A stretch of DNA of 64,000 bases from JACCZR01 sp963844805. GTDB taxonomy: Bacteria > Actinomycetota > Thermoleophilia > Solirubrobacterales > Thermoleophilaceae. Numbering within the stretch: the stretch's first letter is position 1; every line of letters starts with the position of its first letter. Made by a program: the position numbers and the translations under genes. Shown piece after piece: positions 8,120-18,136 of this stretch. The notes below the pieces were generated by a model. The model was not told the DNA's origin. It did no database searches and saw nothing but the letters and a program-made list of their open reading frames with translations. The stretch spans positions 1 through 64,000 of the forward strand of contig CAWJPU010000001.1 in NCBI GenBank assembly GCA_963844805.1, given 5' to 3'.

Positions 8120-8617
8120 TCAGTGCGTGATGGCCTCGCCGGTCTCCAGCAGCGTCTTGAGGCTGCTGAGCACGAACACCCAGCCGCCGCCGGCGCCCTG
8201 CTCCTCGAGGTCGCCGCGCATCAGGCGCGCGAGGTTCGGCTTGCCCTCGAGGTCGTGGACCACGGTGAGCTTCGAGAAGCCCTCGCGCGGCTCGGTGATC
8301 TCGTAGGTGAGGGTGCTGAAGCCCTCGCCGGCCAGCTCGTCGTCCATCAGCATGCGCCAGGTCTGAACGAGCCTGCGCGGCGGGTCCACCTCGATGACCT
8401 CGCCGTCGACGGCGACATCGGGGGCGCCCTGCGCGCGCATCATCTCGCTCGTGTAGCCGGTGTAGGCCCCGCCGGGGCGCAGCTCGTACTCGCCCCGCCC
8501 GCCGTAGCCGAACTTCTCGGTCCATTCGGGCTGGGTGATCGCGTCCCAGATCGCCTGGGGCGTCGCCTTGATGTACACGCTGTACACCTGGGTCGTGGTC
8601 TCGGTTGCCGTGGTCAT
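8120..8617 (-). CDS. SRPBCC/AHSA1 family protein
   Basis: A 165-residue START-fold protein of the AHSA1 (activator of Hsp90 ATPase homologue) type. It opens VYSVYIKATPQAIWDAITQP, then FGYGGRGEYELRPGGAYTGY, EVIEVDPPRRLVQTW and TLTYEITEPREGFSKLTVVHD. The fold makes a deep hydrophobic cavity for small ligands. No catalytic assignment is possible. The start overlaps the ArsR stop (ATGA), and the pair forms a standard ArsR-SRPBCC operon, usually autorepressed and induced by an unknown ligand. Confidence 0.8.
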   Translation of the reverse strand: MTTATETTTQVYSVYIKATPQAIWDAITQPEWTEKFGYGGRGEYELRPGGAYTGYTSEMMRAQGAPDVAVDGEVIEVDPPRRLVQTWRMLMDDELAGEGFSTLTYEITEPREGFSKLTVVHDLEGKPNLARLMRGDLEEQGAGGGWVFVLSSLKTLLETGEAITH

Positions 8618-8934
8618 GCGCCTTCCTCCAGTTCGGTCTTGAGCTCGGCGAGCGCCGTCACCCGGCGCTCGGTGTATTTGTCGATCCAGCGGTCGTGGAT
8701 CAGCCGGATCGGGACCGGGTTGAGGAAGTGCCTCTTCTCCCGGCCCGACTTCCGCGCCTCCACCAGGCCCGCCTGCTCGAGCACCCGCAGGTGCTTCATG
8801 ACCCCGAAGCGCGTCATCTCCAGCTCGGACTCGAGCTCGGTGAGCGTGCGGCCGTCGCGCTCGAAGAGCCGGTCCAGCAGGAACCGCCGCGTGGGGTCGG
8901 CGAGTGCCTTGAAGACGAGGTCGTCGTCTGTCAT
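8614..8934 (-). CDS. ArsR family repressor
   Basis: A 106-residue winged-helix protein: MTDDDLVFKALADPTRRFLL, then DRLFERDGRTLTELE, recognition helix region MTRFGVMKHLRVLEQAGLVE and wing ARKSGREKRHFLNP. No metal-binding Cys-x-Cys-x2-Cys is present, so it belongs to the non-metal group that accompanies SRPBCC proteins. The ATG at 8934 is chosen over one 30 bases upstream because it begins the conserved domain and leaves the promoter free. An operator lies in its own promoter at 8942-8971. Confidence 0.85.
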   Translation of the reverse strand: MTDDDLVFKALADPTRRFLLDRLFERDGRTLTELESELEMTRFGVMKHLRVLEQAGLVEARKSGREKRHFLNPVPIRLIHDRWIDKYTERRVTALAELKTELEEGA

Positions 8935-8941
8935 GGCGAAG

Positions 8942-8971
8942 ACAATACGTGACCAAATGGTCACATGTCAA
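8942..8971 (-). promoter_or_regulatory. arsR promoter with internal operator
   Basis: On the minus strand TTGACA (8971-8966) and TATTGT (8947-8942) are 18 bases apart. The spacer holds the perfect inverted repeat GTGACC-ATTT-GGTCAC (8964-8949). A repressor bound here would block RNA polymerase, so autorepression is likely. Confidence 0.65.
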
Positions 8972-9066
8972 GCTGCGAGGGCAAGCGCGGGCTGGTTGGG
9001 GCCTGAGGCGAAGGAGCTGGTCGCCCGGGCTAGCGGTACAGCCGAGCGGGTCGCCGGGCTAGCCGG

Positions 9067-10131
9067 TTACAGCCAGCCGCGCTCGGTGGCGATGAGCACG
9101 GCCTGGGCGCGGTCGACGGCGCCGAGCTTGGCGTAGGTGTTGTGCAGGTGGGTGCGCACCGTGGAGGTGGAGAGCTCGAGCTCGTGGGCGATCTGCTTGT
9201 AGACCTTGCCCTCGGCCAGGCGCTTGAGAACCTCGACCTCGCGTGAGGACAGCGGGCAGGGGTCGACGTTGCGCTTGACCTGGCCCGCTGCCCTGGGGCA
9301 GCTCGTACATGACCGAGCGCAGCTGATCCGCGCTGAGGCCGAGGGCGAGGGCGGCCTTGAGCAGCTCGCGCGGGTCGACGTTCTGGCCGTGGCCGTAGTG
9401 GGACAGCATGTCGGCGAGCTTCACGAAGGCGGCGTCGCCGTCGGCCTCCTCGGAGTGATGACGCTCGATGGCGCGAGGCCAGCCGGTCGGGGAGGCCCCA
9501 GCGGCGGGCCAGCACGCCGCCGACGAGGGCGTGGTCCACACCCAGCTCGCGGCGCTCGCGGCGCAGGCGCTCCTCGGGCGTACGGGCCTCGCCGTGGATC
9601 TGCTCGGGGTAGGCCGGGTAGGCGTGCATGAGCACGAGCTTGCCGACGTCGTGCAGCAGGGCCGAGACCAGCAGCTCGTCGCGATCGGGGTACTCGAGCA
9701 CGCGGGCCACGCGATCTGCCGCGTTCTGGGTGGCGACCGCGTGCAGGCGGAAGCGCTCGGGGGCGTGGTCCCAGCCGGGAGAGCGCTCGAAGAAGTCGAA
9801 GGTAGCCGCCCGCGAGACCAGGGCCTCGACGCCCTCGGGGCTGAGGGCCTCGACCGCCACGGGGACGCTGGTGATCTTGCCCCGCTTGCGACCGCCCAGG
9901 CGGTTGGCCATGCGCAGCACCATGATGACCAGCGAGCAGTCGGACTCGACCGCGGCGACCACGTCGCCCGTGCTCGGGTTGTCCTCGCGCACGACGGAGA
10001 GCACGCGATTGCGCGACTCGGCGAGGGCCGGAAACGCCTCCAGCGCTTCGAACGCAGCCGTCAGCCTGCGGCCGTGTCCCTCGCTCGGGCGCCTTCCCCA
10101 GGTGTCGGATCGGCACCGTGTTGCGGTTCAT
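9067..10131 (-). CDS. HDOD domain regulator with LuxR-type HTH, frameshifted
   Basis: It starts MNRNTVPIRHLGKAPERG. After a break near 10040 an HDOD domain follows (STGDVVAAVESDCSLVIMVL, SALLHDVGKLVLMHAYPAYP, ELGVDHALVGGVLARRWGLP, then AFVKLADMLSHYGHGQNVD). After a break near 9285 a LuxR-type HTH ends the protein: CPLSSREVEVLKRLAEGKVY, then IAHELELSTSTVRTHLHNTY. In the HDOD part the degenerate HD residues suggest signalling rather than hydrolysis. A DNA-binding output fused to HDOD implies a transcription factor responding to an intracellular signal. TTA stop at 9069-9067. Three or more frame changes are needed. Confidence 0.65.
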
Positions 10132-10184
10132 GGCAGCTTCCACTCTGAACCCGCGAGTCGGTATCGGCAGATGGCCGACCGGGG

Positions 10185-11473
10185 TTAAGCGCGGGCGCGA
10201 TCCAGCGCCCGGTCGATCCGGGAGAGCGTCTCATCCCGGCCCAGCACCGCAACCGACTCGAAGATCCCCGGCGACACCGTGGTGCCGCTGATCGCCACCC
10301 GGACGGGCTGGAAGACCTCCTTCGGCTTGACCCCGAGCCGCTCCACCACGCCCCTCAGGGCGGCCTCGACGGACTCCGTGTCGAAGGGCTCGGCGCCGGC
10401 CAGCGCCTCGCGAGCCGCATCCAGGCGCTCCGCCGCCCCGTCGCCCATGACCTTGTCCCACGCCTTGTCGTCGAACTCCTGCGGCTCGACGAGGAAGGCC
10501 GCGAGGGTCCAGAAGTCATCGAGGGTCTGCATCTTCTCCTGGGCGATGGCCACCGCGTCGCCCAGGCCCTCCCGCCCGTGGCGCTCCTCGAGGAGCTCGG
10601 TCAGGCGCTCGAGGCTGAGCTCGCGCAGGTAGCGGCCGTTCATCCAGCGCAGCTTCTGCTCGTCGAAGACGGCCGGCGACTTGGAGACCCGGTCCAGCGA
10701 GAAGCCCTCGATCAGCTCCTCGGTGGTCATGAAGGTGGTCGACTCGTCGAGCCCCCAGCCCAGCAGCGCGATGTAGTTGCGCACCGCCTCGGGTAGGTAG
10801 CCGGCGTCGCGCAGCTCCTGGACCGACGCGGCCCCGTGGCGCTTGGACAGCTTCTTGCCGTCGGGGCCCAGCAGCAGCGGCAGGTGGGCGTACGCCGGTG
10901 GCTCGGCCCCCAGGGCCTTCAGCACCATCACCTGTCGGGGGGTGTTGGAGAGGTGGTCCTCGCCCCGGACCACGTGGGTGATCCCCATGTCGAGGTCGTC
11001 CACCGCGACGGCCAGGTTGTACAGCGGGCTGCCGTCCGAGCGGGCGACGACGAAGTCCTTGATGCCGGAGTGCGGGAAGCGCACCTCGCCCCGGATCTCG
11101 TCGGACACCACCGTCTCGCCCTCGGGGTCCACGCGCAGGCGCACCGCGCCCTCGTCGCGGTAGGCGTGGCCCTCGTCGAGCAGCCGCTGGATCGCCTCCT
11201 CGTGGCGGCCCGCTGCTCGGCCTGCGAGACCGGGCCCTCGTCCCAGCCGAGCTCCAGCCAGCGCAGCGCGTCGAGGATCTGCTCGACGTTCTCCGGAGTG
11301 GAGCGCTCGCGGTCGGTGTCCTCGATGCGCAGCACCAGCGAGCCGCCGGATCTCCGCGCCAGGAGCCAGTTGTACAGCGCCGTCCGCGCGCCGCCGATGT
11401 GCAGCTGCCCGGTGGGCGACGGAGCGAAGCGGACTGTTACGGGAGACGTGATGTCGACAGCTCGGGTCGGCAC
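10185..11473 (-). CDS. gltX: Glutamyl-tRNA synthetase, one frameshift
   Basis: A class I aminoacyl-tRNA synthetase charging tRNA-Glu (possibly also tRNA-Gln). The N-terminal part RFAPSPTGQLHIGGARTALY carries the HIGH-type motif (HIGG), and the KMSKS-type motif is GKKLSKRHGAASVQEL. A break near 11210 splits the gene; otherwise it is about 430 residues, slightly short for the family. The start is probably the GTG at 11473, at the foot of a strong hairpin. Divergent from nfo. The gene is normally essential, so the break is most likely a sequencing error. Confidence 0.85.
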
Positions 11474-11495
11474 CGCGGGGCGGGATGCCCCGCGG
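11473..11495. promoter_or_regulatory. Hairpin in gltX leader
   Basis: CCGCGGGGC (11473-11481) and GCCCCGCGG (11487-11495) pair perfectly around GGGAT. On the minus strand the stem ends at the first base of the likely gltX start codon, so it could mask translation initiation. Confidence 0.4.
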
Positions 11496-11498
11496 AGG

Positions 11499-11504
11499 TA
11501 ACTT
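11499..11504 (+). promoter_or_regulatory. -10-like TAACTT for nfo
   Basis: TAACTT lies six bases before the ATG at 11511, with no room for a ribosome-binding site between them. Confidence 0.4.
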
Positions 11505-11510
11505 CTCGCG

Positions 11511-12383
11511 ATGCTAGTCGGGGCTCACGTATCCACCGCCGGCGGGCTGCCGGAGGCCTACCGGCGCGCCGCCGAGCGCGGCTGCGAGTCCATGCAGATC
11601 TGGGGCCAGTCGCCGCGCCAGTGGGCGCCGGGCAAGCCGAAGCCCGACGACGAGGCGGAGCTGCGCGAGCTGCTGGCCGGCGGCCCGGTGAAGTCGGTCT
11701 CCATCCACGCCATCTACCTGATCAACTGCGCCTCGACCGACGGCGACCTGCGCCGCAAGTCGCTGGCCTCGCTCACGCACGCCCTGCAGCTCGGCGACCG
11801 GATCGGCGCCGACGGCGTGATCCTCCACCCCGGCTCGGCCAAGGGCGAGCCCAACGAGGAGGCGCTGCCCCGGGTGGCCGAGGTGCTGCGCGAGGCGCTC
11901 GAGGAGTCCGATCGCTGCGACCTGCTGCTGGAGAACACCGCCGGCGCCGGCGACACCATCGGCCGCACGCTTCGAGGAGCTCGCCGAGCTGATCCGGCTG
12001 TGCCGCGGCCGCAAGCGCGTAGGCGTCTGCCTGGACTCCTGCCACATGCTGGCCTCCGGCTTCGACATCCGCACGGCCGACAAGCTCACCGAGGTGATCG
12101 ACGCCTGCGAGCAGACGGTGGGCGGCGGGCGCGTTCGGGTGCTGCACGTCAACGACTCCAAGACCCCGCTGGGCTCCAACCGCGACCGCCACGCCCCGCC
12201 CGGCGACGGCGAGCTGGGCGCCCGCGGCTGCGCGGCCTTCATCACCGAGCCCCGCTTCGAGGGCCTGCCCGGGATCTTCGAGGGGCCGGGCGAAGGCGGG
12301 CAAGGCGGTCCAGAGGGAGGACGTGGATAGGCTCAAGCAGCTTCGCCGCTCCGGACGCCGATCGACGGCGCCGCCGACCCTGA
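11511..12383 (+). CDS. nfo: Endonuclease IV (AP endonuclease), frameshifted
   Basis: A TIM-barrel zinc enzyme that cuts abasic sites in base-excision repair. It begins MLVGAHVSTAGGLPEAYRRA and shows SVSIHAIYLINCAS, GDRIGADGVILHPGSAKGEP and LLLENTAGAGDTIGRTL. After a break near 11968 it continues GVCLDSCHMLASGFDIRT, RVLHVNDSKTPLGSNRDRHA and CAAFITEPRFEGLPGIFEGP. These carry the His, Glu and Asp ligands of the trinuclear zinc site. A second break near 12310 affects only the last residues. The 3' limit is uncertain by about 30 bases. Confidence 0.85.
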   Translation: MLVGAHVSTAGGLPEAYRRAAERGCESMQIWGQSPRQWAPGKPKPDDEAELRELLAGGPVKSVSIHAIYLINCASTDGDLRRKSLASLTHALQLGDRIGADGVILHPGSAKGEPNEEALPRVAEVLREALEESDRCDLLLENTAGAGDTIGRTLRGARRADPAVPRPQARRRLPGLLPHAGLRLRHPHGRQAHRGDRRLRADGGRRARSGAARQRLQDPAGLQPRPPRPARRRRAGRPRLRGLHHRAPLRGPARDLRGAGRRRARRSRGRTWIGSSSFAAPDADRRRRRP

Positions 12384-12424
12384 CACCGTCTGATGTGACA
12401 TCGACAGGCGGTATGCTTTCTTCG

Positions 12425-13214
12425 GTGAGCGAGCGCCCCTTGCAGGTGGTCGGTCCGCGAGGGAGTCCCCGACGAGGCCGAGCACCCGTTCACCATCGAG
12501 GAGCTCGCGGCGGAGACCGGCTTCACGGTCCGCAACATCCGCTCCCACCGCGCCCGCGGCCTGCTGCAGCCGCCCGCCGTGCGCGACCGGATCGGCTACT
12601 ACGGCCAGGACCACGTCGCCCGGCTCAAGCTGGTGCGCCAACTCCAGGACGAGGGCTTCAACCTCGCCGCCATCAAGCGTGTCGTCGAGCGGGCGCCGGC
12701 CTCCTCGGACCAGATCCTCAACGCGATCCAGATGGTCCAGCAGCCGTTCGAGACCGAGGACTCGCAGGTCTACACGCGCGAGGAGCTGCGCGAGCGGTTC
12801 ACCGTGGAGGATCCCGAGTCGCTGCTGAGGAAGGCCGCCGACGCCGGTGTGCTCATCCCCCTCGGCGAGGAGCGCTTCGAGGCCCCGGCCCCCTCTCTGC
12901 TCGACGTAGCCGAGGAGCTGGATGCGCTCGGCGTGCCGCTTCACCACGCGCTGGCGGTGGTGGGCAAGGTGCGCGACAGCTCGCGCACGATCGCCCGGGC
13001 CTTCGTGCGGCTGTTCGTGGACGACGTGGTCAAGCCCTTCGAGGCGGACGGCATGCCGCCCGACCGCTGGCCCGAGATCGCCCAGGCCATCGAGCGCCTG
13101 CGGCCGATGTCCGCCCAGGTCGTGCTGTCCGTCTACCGGATGGCGATGTCCGAAGAGGTGGACCGCCAGGCGCCCAAGATCTTCCAGCGCCTGACGAAGG
13201 GCAAGGGCCGTTGA
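12425..13214 (+). CDS. MerR family transcriptional regulator, one frameshift
   Basis: The GTG at 12425 (TATGCT seven bases upstream) opens VSERPLQVVGP. After a break near 12470 the MerR-type domain follows: EHPFTIEELAAETGFTVRNI, RSHRARGLLQPP, and RIGYYGQDHVARLKLVRQLQ with DEGFNLAAIKRVVERAP after it. The C-terminal about 150 residues are helical and alternate acidic and basic (SQVYTREELRERFTVEDPES; APSLLDVAEELDALGVPLHH). No cysteines that would suggest metal sensing. The end overlaps a TTG start, implying co-translation with two further genes. Confidence 0.7.
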
Positions 13215-13432
13215 GCCCCCAGGATCGCCTCGGCGGCTTGGCCGAGGCACTGGGCGCACGGCCCCCCAAGGCGCTGGCGACCCTCCCCGACGACGCGCTG
13301 GAGGACCTGGAGCTGGCCGTCCGCGACGCCCGCGCGCGCCAGGCCGCCGCGCTGGACGCCTCGGCGGACACCTCGCTGCGCCTGGCGCCCAAGCCGCTGC
13401 GTCCCCTCCTGCGCAAGGTGCTGACCGGATGA
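13211..13432 (+). CDS. Small conserved-looking protein in MerR operon
   Basis: A 73-residue protein from a TTG at 13211 that overlaps the MerR stop. Sequence features: GGLAEALGARPPKALATLPD, DALEDLELAVRDARARQAAA, then a basic end LAPKPLRPLLRKVLTG. It is predicted all-helical and I recognise no family. The stop overlaps the next ATG (ATGA). Tight overlaps on both sides are the main reason to believe it is translated. Confidence 0.5.
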   Translation: MSPQDRLGGLAEALGARPPKALATLPDDALEDLELAVRDARARQAAALDASADTSLRLAPKPLRPLLRKVLTG

Positions 13433-14130
13433 GCGCAGCCCTGCAGGCCCGGGCCGAGGTGGAGAAGCTCGCTCGCTGCCTGGCCACCGACCCCGAGGAC
13501 CTGGCCGCGCTCGAGGCGTGTCCGCCGAGGGCGCTGCGCAAGCTGCGCCACCAGGTCGGCGACCACCTGCTGGAGGCCGATCACCGCGCCTTCGCGCGCG
13601 CGGCCGCGGCCGCCTCCAGCGTGCCCGCTGCGGTGGCGGCCAAGATGGCCGAAAAGGCGCTCGGCCCCCTGCTGACCGCCCGTGTCGCCGCGCTGGTCGA
13701 CGAGGACCGGATCATGGGGATCGTCAAGCGCCTGCCCGACGACTTCCTCGCCGAGGTGGCCGTGGAGCTGGACCCGCGCCACGCCCGCCACGTGCTGCTG
13801 AGCATCCCCGACGACCGCATGGCCGACATCGCGCAGGAGCTCGACAGCCGCGGCGAGCACGTGGCGATGAGCGCCTTCGTCGCCTACCTCACGCCCGACG
13901 CCCTCGCGGCCGTGGTCGACGTCCTCTCGGCCGACGCCCTACTGCGCGTCGGGTACCTGCTGGAGGCGCCCGAGCGCCTCGACGGGATCGTGGCCGGGAT
14001 GTCCGACGAGTCCTTGACGGCGGTCGTCGAGCTCGCGGAGGCCGAGGGCCGCCAGGACGAGCTGGCCGGTATCTGCGAGCACCTGAAGGCGCGCCAGCGC
14101 CGCCGGGTGGAGGCCGTCGCAGTCGCCTAG
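13429..14130 (+). CDS. Helical repeat protein, MgtE_N-like
   Basis: A 233-residue soluble helical protein. Repeating units of the type LPDDFLAEVAVELDPRHARH, LLSIPDDRMADIAQELDSRG, YLTPDALAAVVDVLSADALL and GMSDESLTAVVELAEAEGRQ resemble the superhelical MgtE intracellular N-domain repeats. The MgtE membrane and CBS domains are absent. Third gene of the MerR operon. Function unknown; a scaffold or regulatory role is only inference. Confidence 0.55.
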   Translation: MSAALQARAEVEKLARCLATDPEDLAALEACPPRALRKLRHQVGDHLLEADHRAFARAAAAASSVPAAVAAKMAEKALGPLLTARVAALVDEDRIMGIVKRLPDDFLAEVAVELDPRHARHVLLSIPDDRMADIAQELDSRGEHVAMSAFVAYLTPDALAAVVDVLSADALLRVGYLLEAPERLDGIVAGMSDESLTAVVELAEAEGRQDELAGICEHLKARQRRRVEAVAVA

Positions 14131-14136
14131 AGGCGC

Positions 14137-14520
14137 CTAGAGGCGGTCGCGCAAGTCGAACGCCTCGTCCGCGGCGGGCTTCTCGAAGAAGCCGCGGTTC
14201 ACGCAGTCGAAGGGCTCGCCGAAGCCGTCGTACGCGCGCTCCACCGACTGGCGGCAGGTGGAGATCGGCATCCCGGTCATCTTCACGCCGCCGTAGCCGT
14301 GCCGGGTGCGCTGGGCGGCCTCGAACATCTCCACGTCGATCTCGCCGGCGAAGACCTTGTTCATGCAGCCCATGTAGCGGCGCCCGGTCTCCTCGTCGTC
14401 GTAGAGGTAGAGGAACGAGCATCCCGAGGCGATGCAGCCGGCGGGATGCACCACCCGATCGCAGAACGCGCAGCACTGCCGACACTCGTGAAGCTCGGCG
14501 GCGCGGACGGGCAGCGGCAC
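14137..14520 (-). CDS. Cysteine-rich conserved protein
   Basis: A 127-residue protein with nine cysteines: C13, C16, C17, C20, C29, C34, C52, C89 and C106. The first six lie in HECRQCCAFCDRVVHPAGC plus IASGC, a spacing suited to zinc or an Fe-S cluster. No known domain is apparent. It lies seven bases from the stop of the convergent MerR operon and 52 bases from the end of dnaE on the same strand. Possibly a metalloprotein; role unknown. Confidence 0.55.
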   Translation of the reverse strand: MPLPVRAAELHECRQCCAFCDRVVHPAGCIASGCSFLYLYDDEETGRRYMGCMNKVFAGEIDVEMFEAAQRTRHGYGGVKMTGMPISTCRQSVERAYDGFGEPFDCVNRGFFEKPAADEAFDLRDRL

Positions 14521-14572
14521 CCGCTGATTGTAGACCGCTAGCGGCGCTGCGGAAGCGCCCCGGGCCTCGGTG

Positions 14573-17500
14573 TCAAGCCACTACGCGAGCCGCCCCCGGC
14601 AGTTGGTCGAGCCGGCTGCGGCAGGCGCCGTCGCCGCTGACGCGGAAGTCGGGGCCCAGCAGCAGGCTGCGGTCGCCTATGCGCAGCAGCAGCTCCTGGG
14701 TGCCTGGGCAGTGCTCGACCACCTCCCGGAGGTCCTCGATGAACGAATCGGGCACGCCCGGGTTCACATGCAGAGTGAGCCGCCGGGGCTTCGCCGTGAC
14801 CGCGGCCTCGGCGGCGGCCTTCTCGACCTCCTCGGGCGTGGGCTCGAACACCTCCACGTCCTGGGCCACGAGCTTGACCTCGTTGGACTCCTTCTTGTCG
14901 ATCCGCGCCCGCACAAGGACGACGCGGTCGCCGTCCAGCTTGCCCTCGTGCTTCTCCAGGGCGGAGTTGAAGACGATCATCTCCACCTGGCCCTCGAGGT
15001 CGTCGAGCGTGCAGAACATCATCGGGTCGCCCTTGCGGGTGCGGATCTTCTTGACCTCGGCCACCATCCCGCCGACGGTCACCCACTCGCCGTCCTTCTT
15101 GCCCTCGAGCTCGGGGAGCGAGCAGTCGACCTTGGCCCGCAGCGCCGCGCGCACCTCCTTGAGCGGGTGCGACGAGAGGAAGAGCCCGAGGGTCTCCTTC
15201 TCCATCAGGTTGAGCTCCTTGCGCTCGTCGGGCAGCGGCGGCACGGGCAGGTCCTGGTGCGCCGGGACGGCCTGGGCGGCCGAGGGCTCCTCCAGGTCGA
15301 AGATCGAGCCCTGGCCGAGCTGGGCGTCCTGCTGGAACTTGGCCCCCGCCCCCTGCGCCGCCGGGAGCACCTCCAGCATGCCCGGCGCGCGTGGCGCCGG
15401 TGGAGTCCAGCGCGCCGCAGCGCACGAGCGACTCGATCGCCTTCTTGTTCACCGCGTGGCAGTCGACCCGGCGGCAGAAGTCCCAGATCGAGGTGAAGGC
15501 CCCGCCCTCCTGGCGCGCCTCGACGATCGCCTCGACGGCGGCCGACCCCACGTTCTTGACCGCGTCGAGGCCGAAGCGGATGTTGCCGCCGGAGACCACG
15601 AAGTCGTGGCCGGACTCGTTGACGTCGGGCGGCAGCACCTCGATCCCCATCTCCTCGCAGCGCGAGACGAAGAAGGGCACCTTGTCCTTGGTGGACATCA
15701 CGCTGGAGATCAGCGCGGCCATGTACTCGGCCGGGTAGTTGGCCTTCAGCCAGGCGGTGCGGTAGGAGATCAGCCCGTAACAGGCGGCGTGTGACTTGTT
15801 GAAGGAGTAGTCCGCGGCCGACTCGTTGGTCTCCCACAGGGACTGGATCACCGCTTCCGAGGTGCCGCTGGCCCGGGCGCCCTCGATGAAGCGGCCCTTC
15901 AGCTTGGCCATCTTGTCGCGCAGCTTCTTGCCGATCGCCTTGCGCAGGTCGTCGGCCTCCGGGCCCGAGAACCCGGCGATCTCCTTGGCGATCTGCATCG
16001 ACTGCTCCTGGTAGAGGATCACCCCGTAGGAGGAATCGGTGATCGGGCGCAGGCGCTCGTCGGGGTACTGGATCGCGCTCGGGGTTGCGCTTGTTGCGCG
16101 CGTAGGTGTCGATGTGCCGCATGGCGCCCGGGCGGTACAGGGCCACGAGCGCCACGAGGTCCTCGAACTCGGTCGGCTTGACCTTGCGCAGGGCGTCGCG
16201 CATGCCGTCGGACTCGAACTGGAAGACGCCCACCGAGTCGCCCCGGGCGAGCATCTCGTACGTCTTGGCGTCGTCGAGCGGCAGCGCCTCCATCGACGGC
16301 CGGTCCCCGGTGGACTTCTCGATGATGTCCAGCGCCGCCTCGATCACGTCGAGGTTGCGCAGGCCGAGGAAGTCCATCTTCAGCAGGCCGATCTCCTCGA
16401 TCGGGCCCATCGCGTACTGGGTGACCGTGCGGTAGGCCTTCTCGCCGTCCTCCCCCACCCCGGCGTCGGCCAGCTGGAGCGGAACGAGCTCGGTCAGCGG
16501 GCGGTCGGCGATCACCACGGCCGCGGCGTGGATCGAGGAGTTGCGGACGATCCCCTCCAGGCCCTTGGCCGTCTCCACGATCTCGCGCGCCTGGGGCTCG
16601 GAGTCGTAGACCTTCCTGAGCTCGGGCTCCTCGCGCCAGGTACTCCTCGAACTTCTTGGAGCGGCCCATCACGGGCTCGGGGATGAGCTTGGCGATGCGG
16701 TCGCCCGCGGCGTAGTCGTAGCCGCGCACGCGCGCGGCGTCGCGCGTGGCGGCGCGCGGGAACATGCGGCCGAAGGTGATGATCTGGGCCACGGACTCCT
16801 GGCCGTACTTGCCGGCCACGTAGCGGATCACGCGGTCGCGGCCCTTCACCGAGAAGTCGATGTCGATGTCCGGCATGGACACGCGCTCGGCGTTGAGGAA
16901 GCGCTCGAACAGCAGGTCGTAGGCCAGCGGGTCGACGTCGGTGATCGACAGCGCGTAGGAGACGATCGAGCCGGCGGCCGAGCCGCGCCCCGGGCCGACG
17001 GCGATGCCGTTGTCCTTGGCGTACTTGACGAAGTCCCAGACGATCAGGAAGTAGGCGTCGAAGCCCATCCGCCCGATCACCTCGAGCTCCATGTCCAGCC
17101 GCTCGCGCGCCTCGGCGGGCGACCGGGTCGCCGTAGCGACGGCGCAGCCCCTCCTCGGCCAGCCGGCGCAGGTAGGCGCCCTCGGGCTCGCCGTCGGGGG
17201 TGGGGAAGCTCGGGATGAGCATCTTGCCCAGCTCGATCTCCACCGAGCAGCGCTCGGCGATCTCCAGCGAGGTGGGCATCGCCTCGGGCCAGGGGGCGAA
17301 GGCCTGCGCCATCTCCTCAGGGCTCTTCAGATAGAACTCGTTGGTGTCGAAGGACATCTTCGGCGCCTGCAGCGTCGACTTGGTCTGCACGCACAGCAGC
17401 GCTTGGTGGTTGTCGAAGTCCTCCCGGCCCAGGTAGTGGACGTCGGCTGTGCCCACCAGCGGCCGGCCCACCTCCCGCGCGATCTTCACGATGCCCTCGT

Positions 17501-18116
17501 TGGCCCGGTCCTGCTCGGCGATGCCGTTGACCTGCAGCTCGAAGTAGACGTCCTCGGGGCCGAAGACCTGGAGCAGGTCGTCCGCGTGGGCACGGGCGTC
17601 GGCGGGCGAGCCGTCCACGAGCCGGCGGCACAGCCGGCCCTGCAGGCACCCGCTGAGGGCCATGACGCCGTCCGAGTGCTTGGAGAGCAGATCGAGATCG
17701 ACGTTGGCCTTTCCGCGCCGATAGCCCTCGAGGTAGCCGGCCGAGCTGAGCTTGACCAGGTTGCGAAAGCCCGCGTCGCTGTAGGCCAGCAGCGTGAGGT
17801 GGTTGCGCTCGTAGCGCACCGCCTCGGTCTTGATGTCGTCGACCAGGTAGGCCTCGAGCCCCATGATCGGCTTGATCCCGTGCTTCCGGCAGGCCTTGTA
17901 GTGCTCCACCGCGCCGTTCATCACGCCGTGGTCGGTCAGGCCGAGCGCGGGCTGGCCGAAGGACGCCGCGCGCTCGGCCAGGGCGTCGATCCGGCAGGCG
18001 CCGTCGAGCACCGAGTACTCGGAGTGGACATGGAGATGGGCGCAGGTCAACGCGAGGCCGATCTTAGGGTCGAGGTCCGACGGCTCGGGGATGCCCCGGC
18101 CGCGCTCACCGCGCAC
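14573..18116 (-). CDS. dnaE: DNA polymerase III alpha subunit, four frameshifts
   Basis: The replicative polymerase. PHP domain: CAHLHVHSEYSVLDGACRID near the start. Palm: GPGRGSAAGSIVSYALS and SMPDIDIDFSVKGRD, with the catalytic aspartates of PDIDIDF. Then ITFGRMFPRAATRDAARV, VGVFQFESDGMRDALRKVKP and DYSFNKSHAACYGLISYRT, and an OB-fold at the C-terminus (EVKKIRTRKGDPMMFCTLDD). Breaks lie near 17125, 16640, 16083 and 15388. The total of about 1,180 residues matches DnaE1. The GTG at 18116 has TATACC six bases upstream. Being essential, it argues that the breaks are artefacts. Confidence 0.93.
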
Positions 18117-18122
18117 TTAGCG

Positions 18123-18130
18123 GGTATAAG
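18123..18130. promoter_or_regulatory. Overlapping divergent -10 boxes (dnaE / membrane protein)
   Basis: TATAAG (18125-18130) is six bases before the GTG at 18137. On the other strand TATACC (18128-18123) is six bases before the GTG at 18116. The two hexamers share four base pairs. Confidence 0.5.
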
Positions 18131-18136
18131 AGGCGG

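Noticed and set aside
14573..18116. Programmed frameshifting or inteins in dnaE
   Set aside because: Four separate single-base breaks at unrelated positions, no slippery heptamers that I can see, no intein motifs, and similar breaks in other genes. Sequence error is simpler.
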